Source of the DNA: Astrothelium macrocarpum
Lineage: Eukaryota > Ascomycota > Dothideomycetes > Trypetheliales > Trypetheliaceae
NCBI GenBank assembly: GCA_021030915.1
Contig: JAGEMR010000056.1
Location: 1 to 64,000, forward strand
Length of the DNA stretch: 64,000 bases
Reading direction: 5' to 3'
The translations under genes were made by a program, and so were the position numbers. The notes under the pieces are model-generated. The model saw only the letters and a program-made list of their open reading frames with translations, made no database searches and was not told the origin of the DNA. Shown piece by piece: positions 22,808-34,050 of the stretch (its first letter is position 1; each line of letters opens with the position of its first letter).

Positions 22808-23659
22808 CTATGAAAATATAGATGTCCGTCCAAGTTCCCCTACGCTTATTGGTCTGTCTTCAGAGTTTAATACCGTCTGATAGAGTAGACTTGCATTGTG
22901 ACATTGATGAACATGACCCATCCCATCAATTCCTTCTACAGATTCACCTCTGAAATTTATCGTCTTCATTTGCTTCTCCAGCGTATCATCTGCCGCACAT
23001 AAAATTGCCTGTGAGCGACAAATGAGCAGGCGTTTCATCTACCTACATATGAAGCCTAAAGGATCCCTAAGCACTTACCTGAGCCATGTAGTCTAAACAA
23101 TGGAGAAAATGCAATGGATCTTCCCTCCATTCTTCCCCCCCAAATCCATGTGCAGTGGACATTGTACCACCAAGAAGCATAGTACGTCTGAGAAAGATTA
23201 GGACCAATGGTCAGAAGAAGGATCATAGACAACTTACATCATAGTTAGACAATGTAGTTGGTGAAACATGGATACACCATATCCAGTGATTGAATGATCC
23301 CATTCTTCGACCATCAAAAACCCCCCATTTGGCGTCAAAAGAGCAGATTCCCAGTCTACTTCTTTTGCTGCTTTCGGTGTAGAATTTACAGGTCTAAGGG
23401 AGGGGACTTCTTGAAACTTTTTTGGGAACAATTCTTCCGATGGTTTGGGCTTAGGGCATTCTTCTGGTCTGAGACAGTGGCAATTTGCACCAATTGTTGG
23501 GGGATACTCGTGATGGATGCGCTCAAGTACAGTCGTCAAAATCTGTACATGGCCAGATCTCGTAAGAAGCACAAGACAGACAAAGGTTATTGCTGAAGAA
23601 AGAATGAACAAAAGGATCGAATGCATGATGTTTTGTTGTTTTGCATTGGAGAACGCCAT
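22808..23659 (-). CDS. UstYb-like (DUF3328) oxidase
   Basis: Three exons on the minus strand, 23659-23238, 23187-23079 and 23008-22808, with introns of 50 and 70 bp (GTAAGT donors), 243 aa. The start at 23659 gives a short cytosolic end and one transmembrane helix at about residues 12-32 (MHSILLFILSSAITFVCLVLL). An upstream in-frame ATG at 23827 would add an unlikely 56 residues. Signature motifs: FHQLHC (132-137) split from the rest by the first intron, and HFLHC (167-171) followed by LDYMAQAILCAADDTLE and a GIDGMGHVHQCH ending. These features are more like UstYb than UstYa. A complementary pair of UstYa-like and UstYb-like genes beside the precursor mirrors the ustiloxin arrangement. Confidence 0.93.
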
Positions 23660-24132
23660 ATCGAAAGTGAAAAAGACTCGAGTATCTTGAGGGAGAAGAT
23701 GAGTGTTTACCACAAAAATAAGCGGCGTAGAGGACTGAATCAAGAGCATTAATGACAGAAAAGCAGGGAGAAGGCAAGACCCCGAAAAATGGGTGAAGCG
23801 ATGACATTCACTCTTGCTCTCAATCATCCCTACTTACACCGGTGAGAGTAGCTATCGAACATGCGAGCCGGCACGGTAAGAACTACCTGACTTGAATACT
23901 CCTTTAGAATTAGTATCCCATCTACAACAGCGTGCATCAAGATCCGCCCGTGTCTTACAATCTCACCACCGTGGAACAATCATAGGGAGTACATTAGCTT
24001 AGTGTGCAGATCGTTCATATTATGATCTCACCCCTGATCGAGGGTGAGGTAGGGTGGAGTATAGGTCGAGGTCGACAAATATCGAAATATAGTGATGAAG
24101 AGGATTTAAGCTTGCTTACCGAGTTACCTATA
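23660..24132. other. Upstream region of the UstYb-like gene, bordering a transposon
   Basis: About 470 bp of normal composition, ending where the TIR transposon begins. Promoter of the UstYb-like gene is expected here; the transposon lies within 480 bp of its start. Confidence 0.45.
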
Positions 24133-26301
24133 CGAGTGTGCACCACCTTGTGCACGGTCCCACACAATGCACGCTTGATTTCCGCCTCGCCGAATGTTTT
24201 CGTCTCGTAATAACTCCACCAATATGGGCTCAATTGAAGCAGTTCTTGAAGCAGCAGATACGCAGGAACATCCTAATTACATTCAGCTAACTAAAATCCA
24301 TGGAATCCACCGTTCGACGTTATCGTACCGTCATAAAAACATCACTAGAAGCAGAATTAAAGCCTCTCGAAATGATTTAATCAAATTTTTTCCATAATAA
24401 AAAGCCACATTAATTAATTGAATCAATATATTTACGAATTATGGTATTCCACCTATTATACGAATGATTCGTAATTTCGCAATGAATATCAATAAAAAAG
24501 AGATTAAAAGGAATTAAATAAATCGTTTTATGAATTATAATCAATCAGAATTAAAATCAGCGTATTTCATCATTTTTGATCTCATTCAAAAAAAGGCGGA
24601 TAATTATAAATAATTAAAATTTTATTTTAAAATGATATAAATCTTTGAAATCGTTTATTTTTTTATTAATAATTTGATAAATAAATTCCAAAATTGAATA
24701 ATACAACATTCTTTCTTATAATATATATAATATGAATGAAAAAGATTTCGCGTTTGATATAGGTATTAAATAACGTTATATATTTATCAAATCATTTTAG
24801 AAATGAGGTTTATTATAAGAATCTGATATAGATACGTCTCGCATCTGGATCATTTTACTGACAGCGGTATATATGAACGGTTCAGCGTTAACTCCATTAA
24901 TTATTTTCAATTCTACAATAAATAATATACAGAAAATATAAATTTATAATATGAATACAATGATTCATAAATATAATTTTATATCATTTTTATTTAAATG
25001 AATAAATGATAAAATAGATTTTATATGATTTAATCAAATATTCAATAAAAATATCAAATCAAAAATTAATAACGATTTAAAATGGAAATTATTAATAATT
25101 AATGGCCATGAAAATCATCTAATAATGAAATTCTTCGATTATTATTATGATAATCGAATATTCATAATTATTTATTCATCTCATTTTATACATCGATTTC
25201 AGTTATTAGACGTGAATATCTTCAATTCTTTGACGATTTATTATAATCAGAAATTGGACTATTGGATACAGATTATTGGAGATTTAATAATTCTTATGAA
25301 GACTGATTTTTTTTAGTTATTTTAGCCGGCATATCAACAGATATTTATATCATCAAACATCGCCAGTGGCTAACTAAAAACAGATCTCCAGCCATATAAT
25401 CCATCTATTATATTAGATCAGGTTTCCATCAGAAGATTTTAATAATATTCGAACCATTCCTTTTCAGAAATTTTCTTTATTCAGATTTTCATAAAATATT
25501 GACGATAATTTCGTAAAAAACTGAAAATACATCTGAACAATATATTTAAAAAGGAAATGGATAAATTCGAAATAATAATATTTCAAATAATAATAAAAAA
25601 TAATTTATTAAAAATAGAGAATTAGAATCTCAAAAAGATATTATACATTCAAAAATAATGAATAAAATATTGAAATAAGAAATTCAAATTATTAAATGAA
25701 TATGATAGAACGGTGTTTTGGAATTCTGATAAAATATAATAAATTCGTGAACTGATATAATAGAAGAAGAAAAAGAAGGAATAACGAAAATAATAACTGA
25801 TGGTTCAAAAGGAATAGGTTCAGATTAATAAATAAATTGAAGCCGAAATCAAAATTGAATGTGTTCGAATTCGTGAATAGAATCGGCAGTTCCAGAAGGA
25901 ATTGAAGGTTCAGCAGAAATAGAAGGCTACCGAATAACGTGGAATTATTAAATAATTTCGTAACAAAATTCAACATCAAAAAAAAAAGGAACGAAAATAC
26001 GTTGTAATAATCAAATCAGATAATTTGGCTGATTTGAATGTGGGTGGATATGTGAAGGATATAGATGAGGCGGAATCAAATTCTAGATCTAATCGTCCGC
26101 GACGATAATAACAATTATCACAATATTTCAAAAATTAATTTTAACGGTCAGAATTACGCGCACGAAATTAAATTATCAATTAAATTAATTCTCATTTCAT
26201 AATTAATTACGGTGGTTGAATTGCGCGCGTTCGAATACGTGGTGTTGAGAATGAGATGAGTGTGCATTGTGTGGGACCGTGCACAAGGTGGTGCGGACCT
26301 C
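24133..26301 (+). mobile_element. RIP-degraded Fot1/pogo-type transposon inside the peptide cluster
   Basis: A perfect 33-bp inverted repeat (24140-24172 against 26262-26294, beginning GCACCACCTTGTGCACGG) bounds an AT-rich interior. TA occurs exactly 7 nt outside each TIR (24131-24132 and 26302-26303), so the element is probably 24133-26301 with diverged outermost bases. Transposase remnants lie on the plus strand. It separates the UstYb-like gene from the third UstY-type gene. Confidence 0.87.
24227..25990 (+). pseudogene. Decayed Fot1/pogo transposase
   Basis: The start reads MGSIEAVLEAADTQEHPNYI with a following HRSTLSYRHKNIT, the helix-turn-helix region of pogo/Fot1 transposases. The DDE block survives at 25086-25240 (LLIINGHENHLIMKFF ... 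SSHFIHRFQLLDVN). The last part, about 25690-25990, is a basic Lys/Arg/Glu-rich tail with stops. Intervening sequence is destroyed by A/T conversion. Confidence 0.8.
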
Positions 26302-27053
26302 TAGCCATTTTTGGGTTGGCTTTCGCCCCTGAAACGACCCCTCCTTCAATTGTTTGGGCTGTTCCCCGCTAATCAAGTCGGGAAGCGGCTGCAACGAAAT
26401 CATCGCCCGAATCTCATTAGCGGTCTTCGCAAGGCTGACCACATTCAGCCAGCCGTCACAACCGAAGAGACTCCCAGCGACATTAAATCAATTGCTCCAT
26501 CGAGCTAATTTGTAGTTCCGGCTACCGGTATCCTTACTTCTAACTACACGCGGCTCTATTGGTTAGGTAGCCGCCTTCGATCGAATAACTCACTAATCTT
26601 AAGATGCATGCCTTTAACGAAATACCTGGGATTACTCTTAGTTTGCATTTCGCTAATGATCATGTAAGTAATAACAAAGGAAAACCCCAGAAAATCCGGT
26701 GAAGCAAACTACTCGGTAGTCAGTGACATATAGACTGACCGGTACTTTTGTATACAATGTTGATCGTTAGTATGTTGGCGGACTACCATACACTCCTCAG
26801 ATTCCGGTCCGGCGAGTGAGACAATATCATGTGGGGTACTTTCTCCGTTGCGTTTGCCATCCTCGGAATAGACTTGAGTTGAGTGAAGGTAGCGAGACCA
26901 GCTTGGCACCTGAAGAAAGGATATGCCGACGGACCAGAAGGCAGATAGCAACTTTGTCGCTCTGCTCCTCGAACTCCACCAAAACAGGTCCTCTCAACCA
27001 CAAATCTTCAGTTTACAATTTATCTATCTTCTCTGCCTCACTCTTTCTCCAAA
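26302..27053. other. Spacer and promoter region upstream of the third UstY-type gene
   Basis: Normal composition. The open frames here (26311-26508, 26816-27106, 26709-27001 minus) carry no recognisable domain. The segment just before 27054 is CT-rich, as in fungal 5' UTRs. Confidence 0.45.
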
Positions 27054-27980
27054 ATGGACGCCTCCAGTCCCTACCAAGACGAAAAAATCGACAAAGACGA
27101 TCTTGAACGAGCTGGCCTGGACAGTAGTACTACACGGGGAAGTCTCAGTCCTTCAAATGAAGAATGTGCCTCCTTTCTGCCTTCCGCAGACCTTCACAAG
27201 AGCAGACGAGGCCGTCAAGCTCACTTGGCCATTCAACCTATTTCTCCAATGTTGACAATTGTGGCTGGACTCGCGGTCTCAGCTCTTATAGTGATGAATA
27301 TCGTGACTTTGGTCACCCTTCATCGACAGTCGTGGAGACATGAAGCAGGCTACACAGACATCGATCTAAGACACCACAAGCACGCGAGCCATTCACATCT
27401 TGAGGGTACCCAGGAGAAAGTCTCGTCCAATGGCCTTCGCATGGCCACAAATGGTAAGCTTCTGGAATGCGGCGACGACGAGAAACAAGCAGAAGCCAAT
27501 GGATGTATCTTCGACATCATGTCCTTCGAATGGACACCGCCAGCATGCTTTCATGAGGAAATGCTACTTGACACCCTTGACCCTAAGAACATTCTGGCGC
27601 CGAGCGTTGCAGGAATATTCCCATGGTACCGATGGGCTAATTGGACCGAGCCTTTGGAGCAGAACTCCGAGGTACTCAGTCGATTTGCGTATGTTTGGAC
27701 AAGCCAGGACTGGCACAAGGGGCATTGTCTCTACATGTGGCGACTGCTTGTCAAAGCTGAAAACCAGGTTTTGAACGGTGAAAAGGGAATTTATGTTCCT
27801 GCAGGTGCCATCGAACACGCACATATTGCGCACTGCAACTTACTGTTATCTGACATGGTTAGTAAGCATAAAGAATTTTGCCTCGTGGAAGACTAACAAG
27901 ACCAGGAGGACGGCTCAGTAATTACCCTCGAAGCATTTAGAACCGTCACGTCTTGCGTGAGATTGGATAGACCTGATTAA
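27054..27980 (+). CDS. UstYa-like membrane oxidase (divergent third copy)
   Basis: Exon 27054-27857, a 48-bp intron (GTTAGT donor, CTAAC branch sequence, CAG acceptor) and exon 27906-27980, 292 aa. Without splicing the frame stops at 27896. One transmembrane helix at about 67-89 (LTIVAGLAVSALIVMNIVTLV) follows a cytosolic N-terminus. Lumenal part: NGCIFDIMSFEWTPPACFHE, then HKGHC (221-225, followed by LYMWRLL) and HIAHC (257-261). The paired HxxHC motifs and the topology match UstYa-type proteins, but spacing and surrounding residues differ from the other two copies, so it belongs to a separate branch. The spliced C-terminus (TVTSCVRL) restores a late Cys. A second or accessory oxidation step is possible. 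Confidence 0.8.
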
Positions 27981-29294
27981 ACTACAGAGCCAGGCTCAAG
28001 GTCTTTCTTTTCCGGCTCCATTTGTATCGTCCCGGCGTGGGACTAGTCAGTAACTTGTCTTGGGGCGGATTCTGACAAGTTGGAGGGAAAAGCCATATTT
28101 GGTAGGAATTACAGAGCTTCGTCGCTCAAATTGATGGGTTGCTGGCATTCATATCGGCTTCTCTAGGTACCGGTCAGAGGAGATTTCCAGTCACTTCTTG
28201 TCCTCTGTGCTGTAGCTGGTTTTGCTCAGTACCATTAGGCTCTAGTTCTCTTTGTGATGTGTGAATCTGTGGAAGCAAAGTATTTTGGGCCCCTATCGCT
28301 ACGCTTTTAGTTGTCAATACGATCAACAGACGAAAAGCATCTTCGGCTCGGCTACTTTTCCGGCCCTCTGTGTTCTTTTTAGTTTGTTTTAGCCCTCATG
28401 TCAAGGACTATGCGACCTGATAATATACCTTCATAACACGTATTAGCTTTGTGTGTAGCTGTGGGTGGTGTCTTGGGCGATGTATTGTCGTACGTAGCTG
28501 TCTTTACTATACACGATAGAGTGCATCTGATCGCTTAGTCGTTTATGTCCCCGCTGTGTGATCACTACCCAATGGTATGGTCATGGTTGTTCGACGAAAC
28601 GGTCGCCTCTACACCCCCGCCTATTCTGATCTTGTATAGTTTCTCTGTTTTTTTGTTTATAGTTCTGGGCTTCGCAATGCATTGTCTGTTGGCGACCAGC
28701 ATGGTATAGAATGAAGATTTGCGGAAGCTCCTACACAGCGTTCGCCCAGAGGTTGTCTGTTCTGTAATACCGGACAAGATAGTATAGCATATCCTTCTAG
28801 GCGTGTTGGAATGTGTAGGAGCAATCCTTACATTGCTGAATGCGGCTGTTGTTGCTGTGGAGAAGTCTTGCGGGGACTATACTGCCACACAGAATCAGAT
28901 GAGTGCGAACTTGGGAGGACGTGTAATGCTGATAGGTTGGAGTGGACAGTATCATTGCGTCTCATGTGACCGCCTAGTAAGTCTTCTGGGATCAGTGTCT
29001 ATAGAAACGAAAGCGTCAAATTCTAGCAGGTAGATGAGATCGAGCTCTGAGGTTTGAATTGGAAGCGTAGCTGGCTTCTGTTACCGCAAGGTCGTTGGCT
29101 CGATCAGGCCATCAGCAGGTTTCGTCCCGACCATCTTATCGTCTCATCCGCATTGAAGCTGCTGCTGATAATCTCCTGGCCGCACACCAAGACGGAGGTT
29201 CAGTCTGTGATATATCTGCCAGACAATTTGGTTGAGTCTCGACTAGTCGGATAGTCAGATGAGATGGGCTAGGGCTGGATCAAGGCTAGTCATA
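27981..29294. other. Intergenic region between the UstY-type gene and the transposon pile
   Basis: Normal composition, no supportable gene. Short frames at 28803-29033 and 29054-29254 are hydrophobic or mixed without known motifs. If the peptide cluster extended to the right, nothing of it remains here. Confidence 0.4.
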
Positions 29295-30750
29295 GGAGTA
29301 TCGGGCACTTTCTGCACGGTCCACATATCTGCACATCCGAATTAATTCTCACCACCAAACATGCGAATTTGATTATCTCAATAATAATAATAAATAATGA
29401 AATGAAATCAGAATAAATTAATAATCCAAATTCATACGTTTTATTTGATTTTCTAAATTTTATCTCTAAAGCGCAGTGGAATTTGTATACGACGTCCTGA
29501 ACGATCTGAATAAGAAACTATTTTTACCTTCTTTAATATCTTCTTATCCATACATATAATTTCTAGATCCTCATTTGATATTTTCTATTGATTTCGCTGA
29601 TTCCGTTTAATTTATTATAATTCTGATTTCAGTTGTTTATTTGCCGCCCGTTGTTCAATTATCTTTTATTTCTATTATTATTGAACAATTCGTTTCTTCT
29701 TCCGCTGCTATTAAATTTCCTCTCAGACGCGTTTTCATTCTACTTTCTATTTAATTTCAATTTGTTTATTAATTTATTATTCTGTTTTTTGAATCTTTTT
29801 TTATTGTTTTTCAAATTATTCTGCCTTTTTCTATTATTATTATACCTCACAAATGAACGCTATTTTACCAGAATTATAGAATATTATTCCATCATATTCA
29901 GAAGGTATTTTGAATTATTTCTGTTGATTTATTCATTATTTCTGAATCTTAATTATCTCTTTTAAATTTAAAATTTCTATTTTCAGAAAATGATTCTTCA
30001 TATTTTATTGAAAAAGAAAGATTTTAAATTTATTAATTTTCTTTTATGATATCAAATTCAATTGAATATTAAATCATTTACGAATTCGCCGCCAGTATTT
30101 TATAAAAATAATAATTAAAAAATCTGAATTAAAAATCTGATCTGAATATCTTCAAAAATATTATATATTAATTTGATCAAATATTATTAATAAATTAAAC
30201 GATTGAAATTCTATTTTGAATCATTTATTTTTAATATTTTAAAATATAAATATCATTTTATACGTCTTTTAGAATAATAAAAAAAAATCAGTTTTGATAA
30301 ATATAAACAAATTTTATAAATACTGAATTTAACCATCTAATTCGGCGTTATAATATTCAATTAATGATCTGAATAAATTTATATTTAATGATTGAAATTA
30401 ATAAATGGAATAAAAAAAATAAATAATCACAAAAATTCATTATTCATGATAATAATTGAAAAATTTTATAATAAAATGAAATTCATGATTATTTATTATA
30501 AATAATTTTTATTTAAAACTGTTATTCGTTTTATTTTTGATATTTTTATTGAATATTTTTTTAAATCAGATTAATCCAATTTCATCATTTATTTAATTTG
30601 ATGAAAATGATATAAAATTATATTTATAAATAATGGAATTCATATATTGAAATCATGAATTCTGAATAATATTAGATTGAATGTTATAAATAAATGAAAG
30701 AAATAAAATCTTTTTATTTATAATAATTATAATAAAAATAATAATTTATA

Positions 30751-32605
30751 GAGTCTTGACCCTAGCTTTGCGACAACCCTAGTTTTGCGATAACCAAATC
30801 AAATCTTCACCTGCGCAATACGTGCACAACGTTTATACGAAGACTGCACTTCTTCAGAATCATTAGACAAAATCTCAAATACTGAATCTTCTATCCAATC
30901 TGAATTTTTATCTGATTCAATTTATTATAATTATTTTTTTTTCTTTCATAATATAATATTCGTTTCTGAATTACGAATTATTCATAAGACATTTTTAATA
31001 TTATAGATCAAAATACTATCTAATTCTATTCTTTTTCCTATTTTCATTCTTTTTCATTTTTATAGAAATTTAAATTGATCTATAATTTATTGAGATTATA
31101 AAATAATAATTATGGTTATATTTTTATTAATTTTTATTATTCGTTTTATATATCGTTTCATCGGCGAAATGATCTTATTATATATATATAATATTTGCGC
31201 AAATTTCGCGTTTGATTTAATTAATTCAATAATCTCAAAAAAAAAATTATAAAATAAAAATAAATCCAAATTATTTGAATTAAATGATATACATGATTTT
31301 GAAATAATTAATATAATCTCGTGAAAAAGACCTTTTAATATTCGTATAAATATTAAAAGAAATAAATCTATTTCTCGTCAGTTATTAAAAATTTTTTTTT
31401 TTATCATTATTTTTAAACGTATATTTATTAATAAATAAATCCATTCATTCCGAAAAATTCGTTATAAATTAAACCGGTTTATCGCATATATCATATAAAT
31501 ATAATACAATTTATATATTATAAAAATTCTAATATCAAAAAATTGTAAAAAATAAAAATAATAAGAAAATATTATCATCAGATCAATTTTATTTTTTATA
31601 TAATAAATAATAAAATTAATCGTTATATGATTATCGTATCCATTAATAATAAATAATCATCGGCGATTTATAATTTTTTTATAAATAAATGAATCAAATA
31701 TTTTTATTAATCATTAAAATTCAATATCATTTAATATCCATTTATTCTGATTAATTATTAAAAATCAGTCATAAAATATTTATTCTAAAATCTAATATGA
31801 ATTGATATATTCGTTTTTAAATATCAAAAAAAGAATCAGCGATTTATTAATAATATTGATACATTCAATATCAATTATTTATTTTTATTTATCCAAAATA
31901 ATCTTCTTTTTTTTGATATTATCAAAATGAATTAATATTTTGATTATTTATTTTTTATTAATATCAAATTCTGATTTATTTATATTATATATATCTGAAT
32001 TATGGTATTTATATTTTTCAATTTATATAACGATTGTATCAAATCAATATTTCATTCTTTCATAAATTGTATTTTTATATCATAAATATTCTAATTAATG
32101 AACGAATATTAAGACTATTTCTGAATATCATTTTTTGAATTAATAAATCTATTTATTATTGATAGAAAAATATTCCATGATTATAATTATCCGATGAGAC
32201 GTATATGATATACGTACGACGCGTATCTGATGAATAAAATCTTTCAATATTGAAATAATGATAGAAATTCTAATTATTATATATTATTTGATCCATTATA
32301 TAAGAATTGATTCTTCTATATTGGTCAAATTCTATTATATTTTATGATTTATAATTTATGTATTATTTTTATAATATCTGCGTTCTAATATATTATACGA
32401 TATTTTGAATCAATAAATAATAATTCGAATAAATAAAATTTTTTAATTTTTAAATACAAATAAAATCTTCTGAATCTGAATTTTACGATCTGAAAATTAT
32501 TGAACTGATTTTTTTGGTATTATGAAAAAAATGCGTGTTATAAATGAAAAGTATGCGACGCGCCGTCGCAAAGCTAGGGTTGTCGCAAAACTAGGGTCAA
32601 GACTC
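30751..32605. mobile_element. Nested RIP-degraded TIR transposon (element E)
   Basis: Inverted repeats of 40 bp (30751-30790 and 32566-32605) with two C/T mismatches of RIP type, flanked by TA (30749-30750 and 32606-32607), length 1855 bp. Within each TIR the unit ACCCTAGYTTTGCGA is present twice in tandem. The interior is extremely AT-rich and no coding remnant is readable, but size and TA duplication place it with Tc1/mariner-Fot1 elements. It sits wholly inside element D, so it is younger than D. Confidence 0.9.
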
Positions 32606-33029
32606 TAAATGAAAGTCATTTATATCTGATTTTCGAAAATGACCATTTTCGTAAATTATTTTATTAAATATACAACGATATTTCGTAATTTGATTCATAA
32701 TAAAATCTTTTTCATTCATATTATAAATATTATATGATAAAATATTATATTGGATCATTTTGGATATTATTTATCAAATTATTAATAATGAAATAATTCT
32801 ATTTAATAATTCATATCATATTAAAATATAATTAAAATTGAATATAATTATTTATCTTTTTTCAAATAAAATTAAATATGATAAAAAATATTGATTTTAA
32901 TTATGATCGATAATATTATATAAAACGATATATCCATTTTATTTCAATCATTTTTTTATTAATATTGATAGTAAAATTTCGAATCATTCGAATAATAGGC
33001 GGAATATCATAATCTGTAAATATATTAAT

Positions 33030-33269
33030 TTATTGAATTAGAATAGATTCTTGATGTAATGAAAATTTCGCTAAAATATCATAAACGGCGACTGTATGGG
33101 ATCTGATGAGACCTCTATGGCGGCGCGATAATATTGAACAGCTGATTCTATATTTTTTGATTATCTGAATATAATTGGAATGCTTCTGCGCATTCGTTTC
33201 AGCAATTGCTGCATCAATTGGGCTCATGTTGGTGGTGTAATTCGTATTTGAATTCGTGGAGTTGATCAA
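33030..33269 (-). pseudogene. N-terminal transposase remnant of element D
   Basis: The minus-strand frame contains MSPIDAAIAETNAQKHSNYI and ILSRRHRGLIRS, the psq-type helix-turn-helix of Fot1/pogo transposases. The rest of the gene is interrupted by the nested element and by stops. Confidence 0.8.
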
Positions 33270-33318
33270 ATTTCGAGTGTGCAGATATGTGGACCGTGCA
33301 GAAAGTGCCCGATACTCC

Positions 33319-33961
33319 TAGAAGCTAGGCTTAAAGCTAGACTAAGGGATAAGCTAGGAGGTAAGCTAGGAGTTAATTAGGAGGTAAATTGGAGGTTGCT
33401 AGCCGGTAGGCTAAGGAATTGGCTTTGGGGTAGAGACAAGTTTGGAGACGAATCTCGCAAGAAAACGATGCAAAATTAGTTAAATTGATAAAATCCAAAG
33501 TTGTTAAGATAATAGTTTTGTATCGAAAATACTACGAAACATCATGATTCTACACTCTCGTATACTGGCTGTGGGGTAAATGGTAAAGCAAAAACCCCTT
33601 CTAGTAAACCGTCCAAGTTTGTGCCTTGGTTGTCACGCACTTTCTTCACGTCGTTGTAGAACACGTAACCTTCTTGCGCCGGAGACTCCCCGAAAGCAGA
33701 TGTATGCCATCTTATTCGTCCAGAGCAGATAGGCATTTAAGACATCAAGTATTTTAGGCGAAATAATACAATGTCGTCCTGATTTGGTGGTAGATCGGCT
33801 ACCTCAGGTGCCAAATCATCCCGAACTCAGCAGGGACGCTGAATTATATTTGACATATCCATCCCAGTTGGAAAGCTAGTGGTGGTTCCGGATCAGATGC
33901 AGACAAGATTTCGCAATTTTCAGCCTAGACTTGGGGCGAAGAGACCCACTCTGTAGGAGTA
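33319..33961. other. Island of non-degraded DNA between transposons
   Basis: About 640 bp of normal composition. The first 100 bp hold degenerate copies of AAGCTAGG/AGCTAGGAG. The minus-strand frame 33542-33736 (64 aa; includes RIRWHTSAFGESPAQEGYVF and VRDNQGTNLDGLLEGVF) looks coding in composition, but I do not recognise it. It may be a gene fragment stranded between insertions. Confidence 0.45.
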
Positions 33962-34050
33962 GGAGTCTTCCCTGCAGCGCGCACGGCCCGGCAGCTCGCA
34001 CACCCACCAAATTTCAACTTCTACGTCTTATTATTACAATATCTCAACGA

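Larger units (their letters stand above)
29295..33318 (-). mobile_element. RIP-degraded Fot1/pogo-type transposon (element D) hosting a nested copy
   Basis: Perfect 41-bp inverted repeats (29295-29335 and 33278-33318, beginning GGAGTATCGGGCACTTTC), flanked by TA at 29293-29294 and 33319-33320. The transposase remnant is on the minus strand: an N-terminal HTH region near 33269-33030 and a DDE fragment near 30510-30440. A second element is inserted at 30751-32605. Removing it leaves about 2.2 kb, the normal size of this class. Confidence 0.9.

Noticed and set aside
25692..25979. Leu/Phe-rich minus-strand frame
   Set aside because: Antisense of the basic transposase tail on the plus strand.
29633..29965. 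Strongly hydrophobic Leu/Phe-rich frame
   Set aside because: It is the reverse reading of the Lys/Glu-rich transposase tail of element D in AT-rich DNA.
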